Of a DNA stretch of 54,922 nucleotides, positions 42,740-51,204 are shown piece by piece. The stretch is from an uncultured Variovorax sp. (GTDB lineage Bacteria > Pseudomonadota > Gammaproteobacteria > Burkholderiales > Burkholderiaceae_C). The DNA is taken from contig CAJYQC010000118.1 in the NCBI GenBank assembly GCA_913776885.1, positions 1-54,922 of the forward strand. The letters are read 5' to 3'. The translations under genes and the position numbers were made by a program. The stretch's first letter is position 1; each line of letters opens with the position of its first letter. Under the pieces are notes generated by a model, which saw only the letters and a program-made list of their open reading frames with translations, was not told the origin of the DNA and did no database searches.

Positions 42740-45700
42740 TTGCTGTTCTCCAAAGTTCTGATTGCCAACCGTGGCGAGATCGCGGTGCGCCTGGTGCGTG
42801 CGCTGCGCGACCTGGGCATCGCCAGCGTGGCGGTGCATGCGCGCGACGATGCCGCCGCACTGCATCTGCAGCTGGCCGATACCGCGGTGGCGCTCGATGC
42901 CACCGGCCCTTCCGCATACCTCGATGCCGCCGCGCTGATCGAGGTGGCGAAGGCGCAGGGCTGCGATGCGGTGCATCCCGGCTACGGCTTCCTCAGCGAG
43001 CGCGCCGATTTCGCGCAGGCCTGCGCGGATGCGGGCCTGGTCTTCATCGGCCCCACGCCCGAGCAGCTCGGCCTGTTCGGCGATAAGGCACGCGCGCGCG
43101 AACTCGCCACGCAATGCGACGTGCCGGTGATGCCCGGCAGCGCCGGCGCCGTGACGCTCGCGCAGGCGCAGGCCTTCTTCGCCGAGCAGCAGGCGCAGGG
43201 CGCGGGCGTGATGGTCAAGGCCATCGGCGGCGGCGGCGGGCGCGGCATGCGCGCGGTGCTGAACGCGCAGGAGCTGCCCGAGGCGCATGCGCGCTGCATG
43301 TCCGAGGCGAAGGCGGCGTTCGGCATCGAGGGGGTGTACGTCGAGCGGCTGATGCTGAACGCGAGGCACATCGAGGTACAGGTGATCGGCGACGGCAAGT
43401 CCGTGGCCAGCCTCGGCGAGCGCGAATGCACGCTGCAGCGGCGCTTCCAGAAGCTGGTGGAGATCGCCCCCAGTCCCTCGCTGCCCGAGGCCTTGCGCGC
43501 GCAGGTCACGCAGGCCGCGCTGCGCATGGCCAAGGCGGTGGGCTACCGCGGCCTCGGCACCTTCGAGTTCCTGGTCGACGCGGCATCGGCGACGCTGCCC
43601 TTCGTGTTCATCGAAGCCAATCCGCGCCTGCAGGTCGAGCACACCGTGACGGAGGCGGTGACGGGGCTGGACCTGGTGCAGCTGCAGATCGCCGTGGCCG
43701 CTGGCCAGCCGCTCGGCGAACTCGGCGTGGAGGCAGATCGCACGGCGCCGCAGCGCGGCTTCGCGGTGCAGTGGCGCATCAACGCCGAGACGCTCGACGC
43801 GCAGGGCAATGCGCGGCCCTCGGGCGGCACGCTCGCGCGCTTCGACCTGCCGGCGGGCCCCGGCGTGCGCGTGGACACGCACGGCTACGCGGGCCTCGCG
43901 CCTTCTCCGCACTACGACACGCTGCTGGCCAAGCTCATCGTGCATTCGCCCTCGCCGCGCTTCGAGGACGCGCTGCGCCGCTCGCTGCGCGCGCTCGACG
44001 AATGCCACATCGAGGGCATCGCCACCAACCTGCCGCTGCTGCGCGCCATCGCTGCGCGGCCCGAGTTCGCCGCGCAGGCGGTGCACACGCGCTTCGTGGA
44101 GGCGCACCTGGGCGATCTGCTCGCCGCTGCCTCGGCCTTCGAGAAGCAGGTGCGAAAGACCGCGGCTGCGGCCGCGGAGCCGCTGCCCGTTGCCGCTGAA
44201 GAAGGATCGGACGAATTGACCGTCAAGGCCCCGATGCCCGCGCGCCTCGTGCAGTTCGAGGTCGAGGTGGGCGACGTGCTGCCGGTGGGCGCGCAGCTCG
44301 GCGTGCTCGAGGCCATGAAGATGGAGCACCTGCTGCATGCGCCGGTGGCCGGCCGCGTGGTGGCGCTGCTGGCGGCGCCCGGCGACTATCTCGTCGAAGG
44401 GCAGTCGCTGGTGCAGCTCGAGGCCGTCGATGCGCAGGCCGTGCAGGCGGAAGCCCGCGCGGAGCAGGACCTGGACACGATCCGCCCCGACCTTCGGAAG
44501 GTGATCGACCGCCATGCCTACACGCTCGACGCCAACCGCAAGGCGGCCGTCGACAAGCGCCATGCGCAGGGCGGGCGCACCGCGCGCGAGAACATCGCGG
44601 ACCTGTGCGACACCGCGTCCGACCCGGCCAACTTCATCGAGTACGGCGCGCTCGCCATCGCCGCGCAGACGCGCCGCCGCACGCTGGAAGACCTCATCGC
44701 CAACACGCCCGCAGACGGCATGGTCACGGGGCTGGGCAGCGTCAACGCGAAGCAGTTCGGGCCCGAGGCTTCGCGCTGCGCGGTGCTGGCCTACGACTAC
44801 ACCGTGCTGGCCGGCACGCAGGGCATGCGCAACCACCACAAGACCGACCGGCTGCTGGCGGTGGCGCACCAGCTGAAGCTGCCGGTGGTGCTGTTCGCCG
44901 AAGGCGGCGGCGGGCGGCCTGGCGACACCGACATGCCCATCGTGGCCGGCCTCAACAACCACACCTTCAGCCAGTTCGCGGCGCTGTCGGGCAAGGTGCC
45001 CGTGGTGGGCATCGTGCATGGGCGCTGCTTTGCAGGCAATGCGGCGCTGCTGGGCTGCGCCGACGTGATCATCGCCACCAGGGGCAGTAACATCGGCATG
45101 AGCGGCCCCGCGATGATCGAGGGCGGCGGGCTCGGCACCTTCGCGCCGGAGCAGATCGGGCCGAGCGGCGTGCAGTCGCGCAACGGCGTGATCGACATCC
45201 TCGTGGAGGACGAGGCCGCCGCGGTGGCCGCGGCGAAGCAGTACCTCTCGTACTTCCAGGGCGCGACCTCCGACTGGCAGTGCGCCGACTCGCGCACGCT
45301 GCGTCATGTGGTGCCGGAGAACCGGCTGCGCGTGTACGACGTGCGCGCCGCGATGCGCGGCGTGGCCGACACCGGCTCGCTGCTCGAGCTGCGCGCAGGC
45401 TTCGGCGCGGGCATCGTCACCGCGCTCGCGCGCATCGAGGGCAGGCCGGTCGGGCTGATGGCCAACAACCCGCATCACCTGGGCGGCGCGATCGACGTGG
45501 AGGCGGCCGACAAGTCCGCGCGCTTCATGCAGCTGTGCAACGCGCACGGCCTGCCAATTGTTTCGTTGTGCGACACGCCGGGCTTCATGGTCGGGCCCGA
45601 GATCGAGGCGCAGGCGCAGGTGCGCCACGTGTGCCGCATGTTCATGGTGGCCTCGCACCTGCGCGTGCCATTCTTCGCGGTGGTGCTGCGCAAGGGCTAT

Positions 45701-46039
45701 GGCCTCGGTGCGCAGGCGATGACGGCGGGCGGCTTCGATGCGCCGGTCTTCACCGTGGCATGGCCCACGGGCGAGTTCGGGGCGATGGGCCTCGAAGGCG
45801 CCGTGCGGCTGGGTTTCCGCAAGGAGTTGGCCGCCGCATCCGAGGGCGCCGAGCGCGATGCGCTCTTCAAGAAGCTGGTGGCGCAGCAGTACGAGAACGG
45901 CGAGGCCATCCACATGGCGCAGACGCTGGAGATCGACGCGGTGATCGACCCGGCCGATACGCGCACCTGGCTGGTGCGTGGGCTGTCGTCGGCCACGAAG
46001 GCGCAAGGGCCGGCGGTTGCGTACGTAGACACCTGGTAA
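42740..46039 (+). CDS. Single-chain biotin-dependent acyl-CoA carboxylase (BC-BCCP-CT)
   Basis: A 1099-residue fusion. The biotin carboxylase part (1-450) has ANRGEIAVRLVRALRDLG, IGGGGGRGMR (ATP-grasp), and FIEANPRLQVEHTVTE. The biotin carrier domain has VLEAMKMEHLLH with biotinyl Lys527. The carboxyltransferase part (about 590-1095) has AEGGGGRPGDTDMPI, GPAMIEGGGLGTF, and CDTPGFMVGPEIEAQ. It carboxylates an acyl-CoA using bicarbonate, ATP and biotin; substrate could be acetyl-, propionyl- or longer CoA. The TTG start has a GAGAGG site; no ATG fits. Overlap in function with the upstream acyl-CoA ligase suggests one pathway. Most bacterial enzymes split these domains between subunits. Confidence 0.92.
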   Translation: MLFSKVLIANRGEIAVRLVRALRDLGIASVAVHARDDAAALHLQLADTAVALDATGPSAYLDAAALIEVAKAQGCDAVHPGYGFLSERADFAQACADAGLVFIGPTPEQLGLFGDKARARELATQCDVPVMPGSAGAVTLAQAQAFFAEQQAQGAGVMVKAIGGGGGRGMRAVLNAQELPEAHARCMSEAKAAFGIEGVYVERLMLNARHIEVQVIGDGKSVASLGERECTLQRRFQKLVEIAPSPSLPEALRAQVTQAALRMAKAVGYRGLGTFEFLVDAASATLPFVFIEANPRLQVEHTVTEAVTGLDLVQLQIAVAAGQPLGELGVEADRTAPQRGFAVQWRINAETLDAQGNARPSGGTLARFDLPAGPGVRVDTHGYAGLAPSPHYDTLLAKLIVHSPSPRFEDALRRSLRALDECHIEGIATNLPLLRAIAARPEFAAQAVHTRFVEAHLGDLLAAASAFEKQVRKTAAAAAEPLPVAAEEGSDELTVKAPMPARLVQFEVEVGDVLPVGAQLGVLEAMKMEHLLHAPVAGRVVALLAAPGDYLVEGQSLVQLEAVDAQAVQAEARAEQDLDTIRPDLRKVIDRHAYTLDANRKAAVDKRHAQGGRTARENIADLCDTASDPANFIEYGALAIAAQTRRRTLEDLIANTPADGMVTGLGSVNAKQFGPEASRCAVLAYDYTVLAGTQGMRNHHKTDRLLAVAHQLKLPVVLFAEGGGGRPGDTDMPIVAGLNNHTFSQFAALSGKVPVVGIVHGRCFAGNAALLGCADVIIATRGSNIGMSGPAMIEGGGLGTFAPEQIGPSGVQSRNGVIDILVEDEAAAVAAAKQYLSYFQGATSDWQCADSRTLRHVVPENRLRVYDVRAAMRGVADTGSLLELRAGFGAGIVTALARIEGRPVGLMANNPHHLGGAIDVEAADKSARFMQLCNAHGLPIVSLCDTPGFMVGPEIEAQAQVRHVCRMFMVASHLRVPFFAVVLRKGYGLGAQAMTAGGFDAPVFTVAWPTGEFGAMGLEGAVRLGFRKELAAASEGAERDALFKKLVAQQYENGEAIHMAQTLEIDAVIDPADTRTWLVRGLSSATKAQGPAVAYVDTW

Positions 46040-46104
46040 CCGGGCTTTAGACCTCGTCACGCGCGGGGGAACAGTGGCTCCGTACACTGGGGCGCTTTGC
46101 GCGC

Positions 46105-47424
46105 ATGAATCTGGTCTCCCGATGGGCAGCCCGCCTCCGCGACGTGGCCGTCGCGCACTGGGTGGCTGCCTTCCTCCTTGCCCTGCTTGCCGTCGGCGTC
46201 CAGGCCGTCACGCCCGACGGGCGTCCGCGCCAGCCTGCGGAGGCGCATTGGGTCGCGAGCTGGGCCGTGGCGCCTCTCGACTTCGCCGAGCTTGCCATGA
46301 GCCCGGGCGGCGCCAAGTACTCGTCTCCAGCGGGCAATGATCTGCGCGGGCGCACGCTCCGCCAGAAGGTGGAACTGTCGCTCGACGGCGAGCGTGTTCG
46401 CATCCGTTTCTCCAACCGCTTCGGCAAGGCGCCGCTGCGCATCGCCGCCGCGAGCGCGGCGCGTGGCACCGGCGCCGAAGCCTTCTCGCCGGCCACCCTG
46501 CGCGAGCTGCGCTTCGGCGGGCGGACCAGCGTCACCATCGCGCCAGGCGCCGAGGTGTGGAGCGACGGCGTCGATCTCGCGGTGCAGGCGGGCCAGACCG
46601 TGATCGTGAGCGCCTTCTTCGATCGCGGCGCGCCCTTCGCCACCGTCGCCCTGCAGGAGCCGGGCACGACATGGATGGCGCCCGGCAACGTAGTGAAGGC
46701 GGCGAAGCTGCAGGACCCCGTGCCGCTATCGTTCAACCAGATCGTGACGGGGCTGGACGTGCTCACGACCAAATCGATCCGCACCGTCGTGGCCTTCGGC
46801 GACTCGATCACCGCGGGCGGTGCGGAGGCCACGCTGGGTTCGTATCCCGACCTGCTCGCCACCCGCCTGCGCGACACCCAGCCCGGCGGGCAGGACGTCG
46901 CGGTGCTCAACCTGGGTATCGGCGGCAACCGCCTGCTGGCCGACGGCATCGGGCCCAGCGGGCTCTCGCGCTTCGAGCTCGACGTGCTCAAGCAGAGCGG
47001 CGTGACGCACGCGATCATCCTGCTGGGCACCAACGACATCGGCCGCGCGATGTTCGCCAAGGTGCCGGGCGCAGAGCTGAAGCCGCGCGACATGCCGACG
47101 GCCGAGCGCATCACCGAGGGGCTGCAGCAGCTCGTGAAGCAGGCGCGGGCCAAGGGCGTGAAGGTGCTGATCGGCACCGTGCCGCCCTTCAGGAACACGC
47201 CCTATTGGAGTGAATCGAGCGAGGCCATGCGCGAGGCCGTCAACCGCTGGATCCGCGGCAAGCAGGACATCGACGGCGTGATCGACTTCGATGCCGCGCT
47301 GCGCGACCCGGCCGATCCGCAGGCGCTGAACCCGCTGTTCGATTCGGGCGACCACCTGCATCCCAACAAGGCCGGCCATGCGGCCATGGCCTCGGTCATC
47401 GACCTGCACGAGCTGCAGGAATGA
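46105..47424 (+). CDS. SGNH/GDSL hydrolase family secreted esterase
   Basis: A 439-residue protein with an N-terminal hydrophobic segment (VAHWVAAFLLALLAVGVQAV), probably a signal peptide or anchor. A beta-rich N-terminal domain (residues 40-210) precedes the SGNH catalytic domain: VVAFGDSITAGG with Ser234, GIGGNRL, GTNDIG, and DHLHPN with Asp416 and His419. This two-domain layout is common in secreted carbohydrate esterases and lipases. A TACACT hexamer 17 bases before the ATG may be the -10 box. It is not obviously linked to neighbours. Confidence 0.9.
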   Translation: MNLVSRWAARLRDVAVAHWVAAFLLALLAVGVQAVTPDGRPRQPAEAHWVASWAVAPLDFAELAMSPGGAKYSSPAGNDLRGRTLRQKVELSLDGERVRIRFSNRFGKAPLRIAAASAARGTGAEAFSPATLRELRFGGRTSVTIAPGAEVWSDGVDLAVQAGQTVIVSAFFDRGAPFATVALQEPGTTWMAPGNVVKAAKLQDPVPLSFNQIVTGLDVLTTKSIRTVVAFGDSITAGGAEATLGSYPDLLATRLRDTQPGGQDVAVLNLGIGGNRLLADGIGPSGLSRFELDVLKQSGVTHAIILLGTNDIGRAMFAKVPGAELKPRDMPTAERITEGLQQLVKQARAKGVKVLIGTVPPFRNTPYWSESSEAMREAVNRWIRGKQDIDGVIDFDAALRDPADPQALNPLFDSGDHLHPNKAGHAAMASVIDLHELQE

Positions 47425-47498
47425 GCTTTCAACGGTTCTTGCGCACGAGTGAGTGAGCGCTAGCAAGAGCCGAAAAGGCCCCAAACGCGCGTCACAGC

Positions 47499-47527
47499 TT
47501 TACACAAGACTTCGCGCGCGGCTTACA
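47499..47527 (+). promoter_or_regulatory. Possible promoter/regulator region before the W-rich protein
   Basis: TTTACA (47499) and CTTACA (47522) are 17 bases apart, but the second is a poor -10. The stretch also has repeated T-N-A-C-A sites (TCACA, TTACA, TTCACA) as seen for OmpR-type regulators. Weak. Confidence 0.28.
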
Positions 47528-47587
47528 GGAGGTTCACAACGGCTCGGCAGCATGAAGGCTCCTCCAACAACTCATGAGGAGTCCTTC

Positions 47588-47962
47588 ATGAAAAAACTCG
47601 CATTGGCTCTTTCCGTCGGCGCTGCATCGCTTCTCTCGGTGGGCGCACTGACCGTTCCGACGGCTGCGCAGGCACAACCGGTGGTCACCATCCAGGTGCC
47701 TCCGCCCCCGCCGCGCTATGAACGCGTTCCGCCGCCGCGCCGCGGCTACGTGTGGGCGCCGGGGCACTACGAGTGGCGCGGCGGCCGCCATGTGTGGATC
47801 CGCGGCGGCTGGGTCCGTGCCCGCCCGGGCTACGCCTACCGTCCGCCGGAGTGGCGCCAGGACGGCGGCCGCTGGGTCTACAACGCAGGCCGCTGGGACC
47901 GTGACGGCGATGGCGTGCCGAACCGCTACGACCGCCGGCCGAACAATCCGTATCGCAACTGA
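47588..47962 (+). CDS. Exported W-x-x-G-x-W repeat protein
   Basis: A 124-residue exported protein with a good signal peptide (LALALSVGAASLLSVGALTVPTAAQAQ). The mature part has Pro-rich PPPPPRYERVPPPRRG, then repeated Trp-centred units (YVWAPGHYEW, HVWIRGGWV, RWVYNAGRW) typical of the YXWGXW/WXXGXW repeat family. The C-terminal DRDGDGVPNRYDRRP resembles a calcium-binding Asp loop of thrombospondin type 3. Function unknown; probably periplasmic or surface. GAGGAG lies 8 bases before the ATG; the ORF track start at 47453 is rejected. Confidence 0.88.
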   Translation: MKKLALALSVGAASLLSVGALTVPTAAQAQPVVTIQVPPPPPRYERVPPPRRGYVWAPGHYEWRGGRHVWIRGGWVRARPGYAYRPPEWRQDGGRWVYNAGRWDRDGDGVPNRYDRRPNNPYRN

Positions 47963-47976
47963 CGCCACCGGCGCGC

Positions 47977-48000
47977 GGGGCTGCCTTGCGAGGCAGCCCC
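47977..48000. terminator. Strong hairpin between convergent genes
   Basis: GGGGCTGCC-TTGCGA-GGCAGCCCC is a perfect 9-base stem just after the W-rich protein gene. No T-tract, but position and stability support a terminator. Confidence 0.7.
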
Positions 48001-48015
48001 GCCGCATCAAGCTCC

Positions 48016-49320
48016 CTAGCGGATGCTGACCAGCTCGAGGGTTTCGCGTACCTGGAATGCGGCTGGCCCCGCGCCGCCGCGTGTTTCCGCCTCGAAACGC
48101 ACCACGCGCTTGAGTTCCGGCGAGAACCAGACGTTCGCAAGATAGCGGCCATACTGGTTGCCGACCACGGCGCCCGCGTTCGGGAAGCGTTGCGTATATC
48201 CCTTGTATTCGATGCGCACGACCTTGAATTCCCTGCCGCCGATGGTCAGCGCCGTGTCTTCCATCACGGTCGCGTTCAGGTCCATGTTGGAGCGCGAGCC
48301 GCCCAGCGTGGAGTTGTAGCGGGCTCTCCAGGCGGCTTCTTCCTTGAGGTTCTCCTTGGTCCAGCCGCCCGGGGGCATGACGGAATCGAATTCGCCTGCG
48401 ATGGCCGAAGTGACACTGACGACTTCGCCGTTCGGCTTCTCCACCCAGCCACCGTTGTTGAAGCTGATCTGCTCGTCGGTCGTCGGGTCGATCCTGTAGA
48501 CCACCTTGCGGTAGGTGTTGGTGAGGCGGTCGTGCAGCTGATATTCGATGACGCTTGGCCGGCCCGCCACGGCACCTGCCTGGCTGGCGACAGTGGCCGC
48601 AGTGCCGGCGTTGCCCGAGGCTGTGGCCGGCAGCGACGCCAGCCGCTCGATCGCCTGCTTGCCGCGCTCTGGCAACTGCGCAATCCAGGATGCCGGCATG
48701 GCGAGGTTCGCGGCTGCCGTGCCCGTTGCCGAGGCCGGCAGCAAGCCCACGAGGCGGCCTTGTGCGTCGAAGACCCCCGCGCCGCCAAGCCCTGACTCGG
48801 CTGCCGCGGTCAACTGCAGGGCTTCGAGTTCGCCCGCTGCGTTCCGGCGGATGCCGCCCAGCATGCCGATGCCCAGCGTCAGTTCCTTGCCTCTCGGGGC
48901 GCCGATCACGTACAGCGGCATGCCAACCTGCAGTACATTCGCCGGTGCCACTTCGGCGACGGCAGCGGGCAGGTTCGGAATGCGCAGCTGGCACAGATCG
49001 CGCTCCACATCGGGCAGCGCCAGCGCTGCGCCGTAGCTCACGTTGTCGCGCTTCAGCGTCACCGAGCCGGCCTTCGCGAGCAACTGGCAGCTGGTGACCG
49101 CGGTGCCCGCGCCGGTGGCGACCGCGCTGCCGGTGGCGAGCACCTTGCCTTGTGCGTCGCTGGCCTGCACCACCCAGACGCTGGGCGAGACGCGGGCGAA
49201 GAGTGCATCGGGCGGGAGTGCTGCGCCGCTGCGCGAATCCTGTGCGTGTGCCGTCAGGATGGGCAGCGCGATGGCGAGCGCTGCGAGCGCGGGGGAGGAC
49301 AGGTATTTCATCGCGCGCAT
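48016..49320 (-). CDS. Trypsin-fold protein lacking catalytic residues (pseudoprotease)
   Basis: A 434-residue exported protein (signal peptide ALAALAIALPILTAHAQ). Residues 30-215 follow the S1/HtrA fold: VTSCQLLAKAG replaces the usual VTNCHVL (His to Gln), VERDLCQLRI keeps the Asp, and AESGLGGAGVFDAQGRLVG has no Ser at the nucleophile site (Gly or Leu there). Protease activity is therefore unlikely. Residues 225-434 are a separate beta-rich domain (DRLTNTYRKVVYRIDPTTDEQISFNNGGWVE) I cannot name. It starts two bases after the DUF2846 lipoprotein stop, so they are one operon. The ATG at 49311 is an alternative start. Confidence 0.82.
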   Translation of the reverse strand: MRAMKYLSSPALAALAIALPILTAHAQDSRSGAALPPDALFARVSPSVWVVQASDAQGKVLATGSAVATGAGTAVTSCQLLAKAGSVTLKRDNVSYGAALALPDVERDLCQLRIPNLPAAVAEVAPANVLQVGMPLYVIGAPRGKELTLGIGMLGGIRRNAAGELEALQLTAAAESGLGGAGVFDAQGRLVGLLPASATGTAAANLAMPASWIAQLPERGKQAIERLASLPATASGNAGTAATVASQAGAVAGRPSVIEYQLHDRLTNTYRKVVYRIDPTTDEQISFNNGGWVEKPNGEVVSVTSAIAGEFDSVMPPGGWTKENLKEEAAWRARYNSTLGGSRSNMDLNATVMEDTALTIGGREFKVVRIEYKGYTQRFPNAGAVVGNQYGRYLANVWFSPELKRVVRFEAETRGGAGPAAFQVRETLELVSIR

Positions 49321-49321
49321 C

Positions 49322-50047
49322 TCAGCGGTTGGCCTGCAGGAGCAACCGCAGATCGTTCAAGGAGGTCTTGGCAAAGGGCGTGGCTTCGGGCGGTGCAGAT
49401 GCGGTGACACGGGCTGGCGCCGATGTATTGGCCGGAGGCACCGGTATCGAGCTTCGCGGTACGGTCGCCGAGGAGGGGGCGAGGGGCATGGCGGTCACTG
49501 CAGATGCAGTAGCCACAGGCCTGTTCACTGCTGCAGGGGCCGGGGTAGGCTCGGCAGCGTTGTTTGCGGGTGCTGCCGCCAGTGCAGCGGTCCTGACAAT
49601 CCGCGTTTCCGGGAATTCGTCGTCATAGGCCAGTGACTGCATTTCCCTGCGGCCTTCCGACTCGGAAACGCGTTCGAAACTTGGACGCATGACCATGATC
49701 CCGAGGTTCATGCTCATGAGCACGTAGGCGGTCTGCTTTGGCCGGAGCACTATGTCGATAGTGCCTTCAGCCTCGGTCCGGGCACTGGCCCGGTAGGTGC
49801 CGGGCGGTCGATCGATGTAGAAGAAGCTGTTGGGCCGGGATCTACCGACAGCCTGTCCGTTGACCGTGACCTCTGGCTGGACCCCGGAGCCCATGATGGA
49901 GTTGCGATAGAAGTAGATCCGCCCTTCGTTCTCGCCCAGCGACGGCATGCTGCCCGCCATCTCCGAGAACCGGGGCCCGCTGGCCGAGCACCCGAACAGG
50001 CCGGCCGCAAGCACGGCCAGCAACACCCTACCGATCCAACGTCCCAT
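49322..50047 (-). CDS. DUF2846 domain lipoprotein
   Basis: A 241-residue predicted lipoprotein with a lipobox (AAGLFGCSASG). The DUF2846-type core has GRIYFYRNSIMGSGVQPEVTVNGQAVG and RPPGTYRASARTEAE, as found in many periplasmic proteins of unknown role. The C-terminal 80 residues are a low-complexity Ala/Pro/Thr/Val tail (PANNAAEPTPAPAAVNRPV). GAGGAGAAGG lies just before the ATG. It is transcribed with the trypsin-fold pseudoprotease, hinting at a joint envelope role. Confidence 0.85.
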   Translation of the reverse strand: MGRWIGRVLLAVLAAGLFGCSASGPRFSEMAGSMPSLGENEGRIYFYRNSIMGSGVQPEVTVNGQAVGRSRPNSFFYIDRPPGTYRASARTEAEGTIDIVLRPKQTAYVLMSMNLGIMVMRPSFERVSESEGRREMQSLAYDDEFPETRIVRTAALAAAPANNAAEPTPAPAAVNRPVATASAVTAMPLAPSSATVPRSSIPVPPANTSAPARVTASAPPEATPFAKTSLNDLRLLLQANR

Positions 50048-50084
50048 CGCGCCTTCTCCTCTTTTTCTGGCGCGAGGATGCTAC

Positions 50085-50102
50085 ACCCGCCTGACGGCGG
50101 GT
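50085..50102. terminator. Hairpin downstream of purU
   Basis: ACCCGCC-TGAC-GGCGGGT forms a 7-base stem 17 bases past the purU stop. It lacks a clear T-tract on the minus strand, so it is a weak terminator call. Confidence 0.45.
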
Positions 50103-50118
50103 CTTCCCGGATGGAAGT

Positions 50119-50976
50119 TCAGCGGAACACCACCGTCCGGTGCCCGTTCAGCAGCACGCGGTGTTCGCTGTGCCACTTCACCGCGCGGGCCAGCACCTGG
50201 CTCTCGGTGTCGCGGCCGCGGGCCGTGAGGTCCTCCACCGTGTCGGTGTGGTCCGCGCGGGCCACGTCCTGCTCGATGATCGGGCCTTCGTCGAGGTCGG
50301 CCGTCACGTAGTGGGCGGTCGCGCCGATCAGCTTCACGCCGCGGTCGTGGGCCTGGTAGTAGGGCTTGGCGCCCTTGAAGCTGGGCAGGAACGAGTGATG
50401 GATGTTGATCGCGCGGCCCGAGAGGTTGCGGCACAGGTTGTCGCTCAGGATCTGCATGTAGCGCGCGAGCACCACGAGCTCGGCACCCTCGGCCTCGATG
50501 ATCTCCAGCTGCTTCGCCTCGGCCTGCGCCTTGGTCGCAGCCGTCACCGGGATGTGGTGGAAGGGCACGTTGTAGCTGGCGGCCAGCTGGTAGAAGTCGC
50601 GGTGGTTCGAGATGATGGCGCGCACGTCGATGGCCAGCAGCCCGCTCTTCCAGCGGAACAGCAGGTCGTTGAGGCAGTGGCCTTCCTTGCTGACCATGAT
50701 CACCGTCTTCATCGGCTCGGCGGCCGCGTGCAGCTGCAGCGTCATGCCGAAGCCCGTGGCGAAGGCCTTGAGCTCCTCGCGCAGCACGCTCTCGCTGTGC
50801 GCGCCGCAGGCGAAGCGCACGCGCATGAAGAACAGGCCCGTGTCGTGGTCGTTGTACTGGGCCGCCTCCTCGATGTTGGCGCCCCGCTCGAGCAGGAAGC
50901 CCGAGACGGCGTGCACGATGCCCGTGCGGTCGGGGCAGTAGAGGTTCAGGATGTAGGCGGGCGTATTCGTTGTCAT
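50119..50976 (-). CDS. purU: Formyltetrahydrofolate deformylase
   Basis: A 285-residue enzyme that hydrolyses 10-formyltetrahydrofolate to formate and tetrahydrofolate. The N-terminal ACT domain (ILNLYCPDRTGIVHAVSGFLLERG) is the regulatory site. The formyltransferase-like domain has INIHHSFLPSFKGAKPYYQAHDRGVKLIGATAHYV with the catalytic His, and VTADLDEGPIIEQDV with the catalytic Asp. Length matches E. coli PurU. It is divergent from the transaminase gene; the gap holds a dispersed repeat. Confidence 0.95.
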   Translation of the reverse strand: MTTNTPAYILNLYCPDRTGIVHAVSGFLLERGANIEEAAQYNDHDTGLFFMRVRFACGAHSESVLREELKAFATGFGMTLQLHAAAEPMKTVIMVSKEGHCLNDLLFRWKSGLLAIDVRAIISNHRDFYQLAASYNVPFHHIPVTAATKAQAEAKQLEIIEAEGAELVVLARYMQILSDNLCRNLSGRAINIHHSFLPSFKGAKPYYQAHDRGVKLIGATAHYVTADLDEGPIIEQDVARADHTDTVEDLTARGRDTESQVLARAVKWHSEHRVLLNGHRTVVFR

Positions 50977-51049
50977 ATCAGTTCGGTTGCTCGATCACTC
51001 CGCAGGCGGCCACGCTGCCTGCATCGGTCTTCTTTCCAGGGATGCCGCA

Positions 51050-51118
51050 TGTCCGGCTTGGCCGGGCTGCGCTCCGGTTGAGGGGGCCGTCGGCCGCATG
51101 GGGTCGGCAAGCCTGGGG
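51050..51118 (-). repeat. Diverged inverted copy of the CCCCAGGCTT repeat
   Basis: Read on the minus strand, it begins CCCCAGGCTTGCCGACCCC and ends with AGCCCGGCCAAGCCGG, matching the ends and hairpin of the 17014 element. The middle has diverged. It lies in the promoter region between purU and the transaminase gene. Confidence 0.6.
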
Positions 51119-51204
51119 TTATCCGGATCCAGGGGTGGGATTGTCGCAGGGGTGCCAGAATCGCGATTTTCCCCTCCCAGATCCCCCAACCGCAGGAGCG
51201 AGAC

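Noticed and set aside
40540-42903. 787-residue minus-strand ORF spanning the TetR and acyl-CoA synthetase genes
   Set aside because: Shadow of two well-supported genes in other frames.
42713-46087. 1124-residue minus-strand ORF
   Set aside because: It is the antisense of the biotin-dependent carboxylase; its His/Arg/Gln-rich composition is typical of GC-rich shadow frames.
47434-47473. Imperfect hairpin GGTTCTTGC/GCAAGAGCC after the GDSL gene
   Set aside because: The loop is about 20 bases with no T-tract, too weak to call a terminator.
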